Below the pieces are notes generated by a model. The model was not told where the DNA came from. It was given only the letters and a program-made list of their open reading frames with translations, and did no database searches. DNA of 64,000 nucleotides from Coprinellus micaceus (taxonomy: Eukaryota > Basidiomycota > Agaricomycetes > Agaricales > Psathyrellaceae), in contig OX596345.1 in the NCBI GenBank assembly GCA_951394405.1, positions 620,001 to 684,000 of the forward strand. The letters run 5' to 3'. Positions 57,651 to 64,000 of the stretch are shown piece by piece. Every line of letters starts with the position of its first letter. The stretch's first letter is position 1. The position numbers were made by a program, and so were the translations under genes.

Positions 57651-60307
57651 TTAGCACACTCCGCCATTAAGCTCCTTGTTCTTCGGCCACGGCTGCCCGT
57701 ACTGTTCCCAAGTAGTGAGGTTGTTGTTCGTGTACGCCTCCTTGTATCTAGCAAGAAAGGAAGATCAGGGAAGAGTCGGCAAAGGCACAGGAGATGGACA
57801 TACGCTTCGATGTATGCAGCAGTTGGGAACCCCAATGGGTCGCATCCGGTGTTTACCGCGTCCTTCGGTTGGTACACTCTGACATAGTCCACGCTCATGT
57901 ACGCAGGGAATTGCAGGTTCTCCAGGTCAACCTCACCGAAGTTATTAGAGATGGCCAAGTTCATGATGATGTACTGAAACGATGGGTCAGTCCAAACGGG
58001 GGAAAGGAGGGATGAATCGACGACACGGACCATGGGTTCAAGCGGCATAGGCCTCGCGCTGATCTCCACCAAAGGGTCAGCCCTCAACGCTTCCGCGTAC
58101 ACAGTCCACGAGCGCAAATTGTTATTGATCCAAGAGATGTATGCATTGTCGAATCTAAGGTTCACAACGAGTCAGCAAACGGCATTCGTTCTCAAAGATT
58201 CAGAGACGTGCTCCGACGCACCCAGGCTTATACTCAAACCCATACACCGTAAAGCAGCCCCCGCTGAGCTCGTAGCATGTCTGGTTCGTCACCGCCAGTC
58301 CGCTCGTCGTCTGCTGGAAAATACCTCCACGGTAGGGGTTGAGAATGGTGACGTCGGGGTCGTCAATTTCAATGAAGCCAGTGCCGTTCGGGGTCCGGTA
58401 GCGAGCCTGCTCGCCCAACCTCGTGTCAGCACAGCTCAAAGGCCCAAGGGAATCCGACAGACGTACATTGAAAGGTGCCCACTGGGCCGAGAGCGAGGCG
58501 TGTCCCTCTCCTCCTTCTACGATAGCTTCGATAATATCAATCTCAGGCGCTGCGCGTCCCACGTACGTTCCATCGGGCTTCATAGGTCCAGGGTGCGACT
58601 CTCCGGGGCATGTGCAAGCAGCTAAGAATAGGCAGAGGTTTCGTCAGGCACAGTATATATATAGCGTTGTCATCTTCTATAGATGGAACGCTATGGAACG
58701 GCGGTTGAACAGAAATAAACTTACAGAGGCGTTGACCAGGGAGATAAGACAGGACGCCGTCAAAGGAAGCGTCACCGTTGGTCACGGCCGCTTCGGGGGT
58801 GGATGTTCCAGGATATGTTTGGTTGGGGAACGTGCCCACGTCGCAGGCGTCGTAGCTGAATGGCCACTAGGGATTGCGTGTGGTTAATTCGCGGTGTCTC
58901 TGACGAGCGTGGAGCGTGGATGAGGGCCACAGTAGAGACTCACCAAGCCTTCAACACTCGCACCGAAACCAGCACGACCGAGGTTACCCATTGTCCAAGC
59001 ACCAGGCCAAAGACCACTGTTGGTATCGTGAGTATATCGAAACGGGTTATTGGGAGAGATACCCACGAAATCGAGCTTGAACCAGGTAAGCGGAGGTTCA
59101 CTTCCACCAAACCACCCGTAAAGCAGAACTTGTTCCTACGGGGTTGTCAGTCACTCTTCACCGACCCTGTCCGCCAGGGGACTACTCACCAGCTTTGAAG
59201 CATCCCGCTCCTATACCTCATGTCATGGTTGATGCTCGGGTCGTCCATCCTGTCCATCCTAATTTGCAGGGAGCCATTCATGGTCGTAACTTGATGGGGG
59301 TCATACCACTCCAAATCATTTGTACCCCAGTAGTGCAGATCCACTGCCTCCCAGTATGGATCATCGCCCGGCCAGAACGTCCTTCCCTCCTGCTCGAACT
59401 CGTCGCTGAATACCAGGATAAACTCTTCGTTGGGGTCATGCCACCCTTTCTTCGTGTACGCCTCCTTCGGGGTGTCGCGGTCAATCAACCCATAGTTGCC
59501 TGGGATGGCGGCGATCTGTCCAGTTGCGTTGATGCCACCGAGGTTGAAACCACCCTGAGTGCTGTACTTGACTTCAGTGAAGTGGCTGATGAGCGGGAAA
59601 CCTGGTGATGGGCGTTATGAGGATGATGGAAAAGGAATGATTAAAGTCAATAAATGATAAGCGTCTTCGCTGATACCAAGGACGTAGTCAGAACGTACCA
59701 GCGCTGCGGACGATCATCAGCCACCTGTTGCGTCAAGGAAGGGAAGGAGGAGTACTCACAAGAGAGCGACGATCCCAAGGCCGATGATGAGTAGGCACCC
59801 CACGTTGGCAACGCCTCGCATGGTGAAAATCGTCCCTCCAGAGTCATTCTTGCGATCCCTTTTTGGGTCGGGGTTGTGTAGGAAGTCGTCGGGCTCAGGT
59901 GTGCTCATGAGAAGTGGGGCACCCCATGACTGAGGGTTGGGCGACAGAGAGTACTGTAAAGAAGTTCATCGTCCTAGTCACGACTTCCAAAGAACATCCT
60001 ACATACCTTTTCAGCTAAAGATGACTTGAGAGATAAAGTCAATGATGTATCTTGTGGAGAACGAAGACAGACGACGCACTGGATGGCTGATTGACGAGTG
60101 CGAGCTTGACGAAAAGTTGGTTTTCAGGCCGAAAGAAGACTTCTCTCGCGACTGGGCGGAGAGTGTCCTCGTGAGCTGAGGAGAAGGGAGGGGCTGGATA
60201 TTGGAATTGGTCCTCCGGTGCAAATTCGACGACGACGACGATGATGATGCCCCCGCGGAACCTCCAGCAAAGGGGTTCGAGGAGGCAGCTGGTCCAGGAC
60301 GACTCAT
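57651..60307 (-). CDS. Kre6/Skn1-type GH16 glucan-synthesis protein (tandem copy A)
   Basis: Predicted 630-aa paralogue of the adjacent copy, same strand. Exons: 60307-60080, 60024-60007, 59953-59760, 59724-59699, 59601-59190, 59135-59067, 59016-58944, 58866-58725, 58621-58467, 58406-58222, 58154-58031, 57973-57804, 57747-57651. The Ser-rich cytoplasmic N-terminus leads into a membrane segment at about residues 131-154 (VANVGCLLIIGLGIVALLWL). The GH16 domain shows NYGLIDRDTPKEAY, FSDEFEQEGRTFWPGDDPYW, PGAWTMGNLGRAGFGA, and ExDxxE in PEIDIIEA (E414, D416, E419). The C-terminus ends NGGVC. Exon 2 (18 nt), exon 3 (194 nt), the 73-nt exon and the 170-nt exon match copy B in length. The 26-nt exon 4 and the 35-nt intron before it are the least certain part. 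Confidence 0.9.
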
Positions 60308-61986
60308 TCGAGCAGACTCGACAGAAGGCAGACAAGGATTACCACACGCTCGCGTGTAGACCACCAGTAGGCTGATAGAGGGAGAGGATAAGAGACGAGG
60401 CGTTGTTTGACAGCTAGCTTGCCCTCAAAACAATACAACGCCGTTCGCCAGCACGTTTCCGTAAACTGCCAAAAGGCGGTTGGCTGCACCGGATTTGCAG
60501 CCCGTTTTGGGCAAGTGTGAGTCCTCAACGCCGGACATGGGAATTCAGGGCACAGGAATAGCCACCCTTGTCCTATTCTGAAGCATAGTTACGCTCGCAG
60601 TGCCAGGGAAACGCGGGAGAGGCCACCCACGAAGAGATGAAGGTCACGAGGCGATGGTCGTGGATGAGAACAAGCTGAGAATCGCAATTTGTACGCGGAT
60701 TGGAGCAGCTTCTTGGAATTGATGCCGAGGTGAGCTCGTCGTTGGGCTTGGATCAGCACCCATCACCCCAGGGCCAACCCCAAGTAGCCATCAGAGGCTG
60801 GAACACGCTCGGCCTTCTCCCGAGACCACTGGGCGCAATGGGACGAGCACAGGCTCAGCGCCCAGCATTTATAACAGACGCTGTAGCCACAAGTGGGCCG
60901 CGCCAGTCTTGAACGTTCACTCCATGAAGGATGGATTGGAAATTTTGTATAGAGAGAAGATAGGGACATCGGCGTAGGACATTGTCAGGAGGAACTCGCT
61001 GGTTCAGGTATACAAGGGACATACTTATACGGCTCTGGCTTCCGAAACTTGGCTCGTTCAAGGGTGCATCTCGTGTCGTGCACAAGCCATCAGAGTCGCC
61101 CAAGCTGAAATATCCCGCCAAGGGATCGTTCACATTGAATATATCGTTGGTCAAGGGGTACCCCCAAGCGCCCAAAGTTCCACTAAGCATTCTCAGCGCT
61201 TAACCCGGCCTCAAGCCTATCAAGAGTGGCCTAACGTTCGGTAGATGTGTCCCTCGGCTGCGTCTCGGTTCTCGGATAGTGAAGAAGGCCGTCGCTGGCG
61301 AACCTCTTTTCATTGCTTCGCGACCCCACCGGGTTGCGTGGCTTACATACTAGGAGCCAATGGCACCCAATCCCAATGGACTGTCTGTGTCAACGGCAGA
61401 GGCCGAAAATGAGGGGGGTAGCCAAAATGGCACCTTTGTTCCGTCGCTCGGGACGCTCCAGTGATTCTCAGATGCCATTATGTGCGAGGGTGGCTCTGGA
61501 GACACAAATGGCAGTCACCATGGCGGTTCGTGAGAACGAAGCTGCCGAGCCGTTCGGCGGTTGGACATCGACAGCGGAGTCCGAATTCGGTGAGTTAAGC
61601 GCCCGCCCCATTCAGCATCACTAACGAGTTTTCCTTAGGTTCTCAGTGCAGCCTTCCCCGACAAAAGGCGATAAAATAGCCTCAGCACGGTCCTAGCCTC
61701 TCGAGGCCTTTACAGAGCGACGCCCACAAATTTTCACGCCTGCGGCAACCTGCACAATGGGATGGAAAAGCCACGATCGAAAATCGCTGGTCCAAGCTCT
61801 GGAACAATGTCGAGGAGCTTTACCGACAATAACTCAGGCACAACATGGATAATTGAGGTATAAAATAGGAACTATGGCCATTGGGGGGACGGTCTCGTTA
61901 TATCCATCCTCCTCGCCCCTACTCGTAGGCATTCTCACCGCTCACCAAGCCACCTCCCGTTTCACAGTCGCAGTACCCTTCGAGTA
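60308..61986. other. Divergent intergenic region
   Basis: About 1.7 kb between the Kre6/Skn1 copy A start (minus) and the next plus-strand gene; probably holds both promoters. No coding ORF or RNA is supported. Confidence 0.45.
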
Positions 61987-63712
61987 ATGGCTAGTGCCCA
62001 CGAGTCCGTATCCGCTAGACGCAGGCCGTCTATCAAGCGCTCTGGGTGCGATGGGTCGTGCAAAATAGAGCTCAAGAAGAAAGTACTTAAACTACACGAC
62101 AACATCGAGCGCATGTTTCAAGCCTTCATCACCGAGAACGGCCTCGACTTTGAAATCGACTCCGATGAAGAGCAAAAACAGGGCCAGATTAGCCACTCTC
62201 CTAATAAAGGGTGAGCACGCCGTTCTTGGCTCGCTCCTTAATCGTTCCTCGAGTCCGGTTCTAAACGCGAGTAGCAGCGACCCCAGAAGTGAACGAGGCG
62301 TACCCGGACACTCACCCATTTCCCGACCCCGACAAGAGCCCCACGTCGTTCTCAAGGTAACACACCTCTTAAACCCGTCGAGTCCGGGCTCTTCGCCCGG
62401 AAACCATCGCAGGACCGGTCGAACTTCCTCAGCCGAACAGGAGCAGCGTCCGCCCGTCTTCATAGCTCCCTCTCAGGCCCGTGGCGGCGCTCCCTCCCCC
62501 CAAAACCACGAGCCTATTGCTGCTGCCCCTACCGAGTATGGTCGACCCGAAGAGGCATACGGCGCCCCAGAAGTCGAAGGCGAAGATCAAGATGAGGTCG
62601 AGGAGTGGCACGATCTTCGTCAAGCAGCGCCCACCCTTCGAACGAACGGTAACGGGAGTCCAATTTCACGCCGCACTGCCGGTTCGAGCATCGTTCGACC
62701 TCTCCGCGCTCTGTTTTCAAGTCCATCTACACCGCTTTTCATGCCCAGGTACTACAACGGTCCCCCTCGTTCGGCGTCGGGTCAAGCCCCCTTTCCACAC
62801 AATACCAACGGGAACGACCCCAGCGGCTCACCCGATTATTATGATCGAGGACCGGATTCGCCGCGCTACGTTCCCGTGTCACCTGAGGGGCAAGCAGAGG
62901 AGTCTCCAAAGTATTGGCCCGACGCCTCCCCTACCTACCCTGGCCGCCAGCCACCACACCACCCTGTAGGCTCTCTTGTCCGACCCTCTTCCCCTCCCCC
63001 TCGGAGTGCTAGTCAACTCCGAAGTCAAACGGACATCCACAGTGTCAGAGAGGTGATGCCTCTTGTTACCTCTCCATTCTGCGCCGGCGGCAACCAACAT
63101 CCGACAAGCCCAGGTGGCCTATGGCTTCGCGGCAACGGCAACGCCCATGTTGCCCATCTGGCTGCTTCGTCTGCATCTCCGGAGAAGGCACTGGTGGAGT
63201 CGTCTCCAACCGGTGCTGCACCTCCAGAGAGCCAGCTCGATCACCCGAGTTCTTCTTCCACCATTCCCAATGCGGAAGACCAATCTTCTGCCTACCCCAG
63301 CCCTCGGGAAGCGCAGTTCCCATCCACAGCTGGTATGAACGCGGCTGGCAAGAAACGCCGGCGTTCAGGGGACTCCGACGAGTCTGAGGTCGGGGCGAAG
63401 GCAGCTTGGCCTAACCCTACCAACGTCGCCGGAGCTGTCTTCAAGTTTGGCGCCGGATACCGTGACGACCAGAAGAATGCGAAGGAAAAATCCCTTCTGA
63501 GGAAGAAACAGAAGCCTGACACGGAATTGCAGATTCAGCCAGCTCCCACTCAGCGTCAGAGGGTTAGAACGATACGGCAGCCAACGCCTGGGCCTTCCCG
63601 CACTACTCCCTCTAGGCAGGCTCCTCCAAGGCAAGGGGTACGATGGAGTTCGCGCTTGGAGAAGAAGGGGTCCGATGTGAAGGGCAAGGGCAAGGCTAGG
63701 GCAGATTATTAG
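61987..63712 (+). CDS. Disordered, probably nuclear protein of unknown function
   Basis: Predicted 560-aa protein; exon 1 61987-62210 and exon 2 62254-63712, joined across a 43-nt GT/AG intron in frame. The N-terminal 60 residues contain a likely helix (CKIELKKKVLKLHDNIERMF) that could form a coiled coil. The rest is Ser/Pro-rich and low complexity with repeated YGRPEEAYGAPEVEG, YYDRGPDSPRY and SPEGQ type patches. Near the C-terminus are a basic cluster (GKKRRRSGDSDESE) fitting a nuclear localisation signal, a short conserved-looking block (NVAGAVFKFGAGYRDDQKNA) and another basic end (KGKGKARADY). No domain was recognised, so function is unknown. It has a plausible start context and continues without internal stops. 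Confidence 0.65.
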
Positions 63713-64000
63713 CCAGTGCGCATCGAGCAAGGTGGGGCAACTTACCAGCTGCTCCTACCCTGCCTCAAAAACATACATACGACTACACCTACAATCTTTC
63801 ATCCTCGGTCGTGGCTCTCTAGTATACCCAGCCGGCGGCTTCGAGCCGCAGCTTCCTCAGAGAACGCATCTGTAAAATTTATCACTCACCTTGTAATTGT
63901 AAACCACAATGACTTTACCTTCGGTAGGCCGGTAACACTGCCGGGGGAAACGGGCCTGCAGGGCGGACGGATGGCAGGCATCGATGATTCAATGGAAGGT
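63713..64000. other. 3' flank at the window end
   Basis: Sequence after the last stop codon; likely 3' UTR and intergenic DNA. No further feature recognised. Confidence 0.5.

Noticed and set aside
1..64000. CRISPR arrays, prokaryotic operons, riboswitches or phage modules
   Set aside because: The window is clearly eukaryotic nuclear DNA with spliceosomal introns; no regularly spaced repeats of CRISPR type were seen.

Overview
The window looks like nuclear DNA from a filamentous basidiomycete, most likely an Agaricomycete. Genes are dense and broken by many short GT-AG introns (mostly about 45-70 nt). The families present (Kre6/Skn1 glucan proteins, an Ssu1-type exporter, TauD-like dioxygenases, F-box/LRR proteins, a large RepHel Helitron) fit that group, and both tRNAs are eukaryotic initiator tRNA-Met. 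All multi-exon models were built by hand from splice sites, reading frame and protein-family continuity; no database search was run.

Layout. 1-647: 5' part of a zinc alcohol dehydrogenase (minus), cut by the window edge. 2084-7530: tandem pair of secreted acid-sphingomyelinase-like phosphodiesterases with identical intron positions. 8116-10053: F-box/LRR-like protein (minus). 10.05-13.7 kb: no convincing gene. 13739-18354: large two-RRM RNA-binding protein with a very long disordered tail. 19024-19095: tRNA-iMet. 19188-23705: a segmental duplication holding a broken and an intact TauD-like dioxygenase, with a Rho-family GTPase gene lying between the two copies. 23.8-24.6 kb: small unknown gene. 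25525-27012: Ssu1/TehA-type transporter. 27396-28149: secreted, probably GPI-anchored protein. 28860-30061: homoserine dehydrogenase. 30508-31110: unknown protein with a possible nuclease-like core. 31.1-34.5 kb: low-complexity DNA. 34553-35691: proline/serine-rich unknown protein. 35.7-38.85 kb: CT-rich DNA without genes.

About 38.86-46.32 kb is an apparently intact Helitron, read on the minus strand. It encodes a 1639-aa RepHel transposase (zinc finger, HUH nuclease, PIF1 helicase) and a second intact gene of unknown function between the helicase and the 3' hairpin. This accessory gene is the best candidate for something undescribed. 46.3-50.5 kb: gene-poor, with a second identical tRNA-iMet at 47691-47762. 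50545-51165: GNAT acetyltransferase. 52540-53874: Old Yellow Enzyme. 54174-60307: tandem pair of Kre6/Skn1-type GH16 membrane proteins (minus). 61987-63712: disordered, probably nuclear protein.

Neighbouring genes do not form an obvious pathway cluster. The shared theme is local duplication: three independent tandem pairs (sphingomyelinase, TauD, Kre6/Skn1) in 64 kb, one already decayed, plus a rolling-circle transposon.
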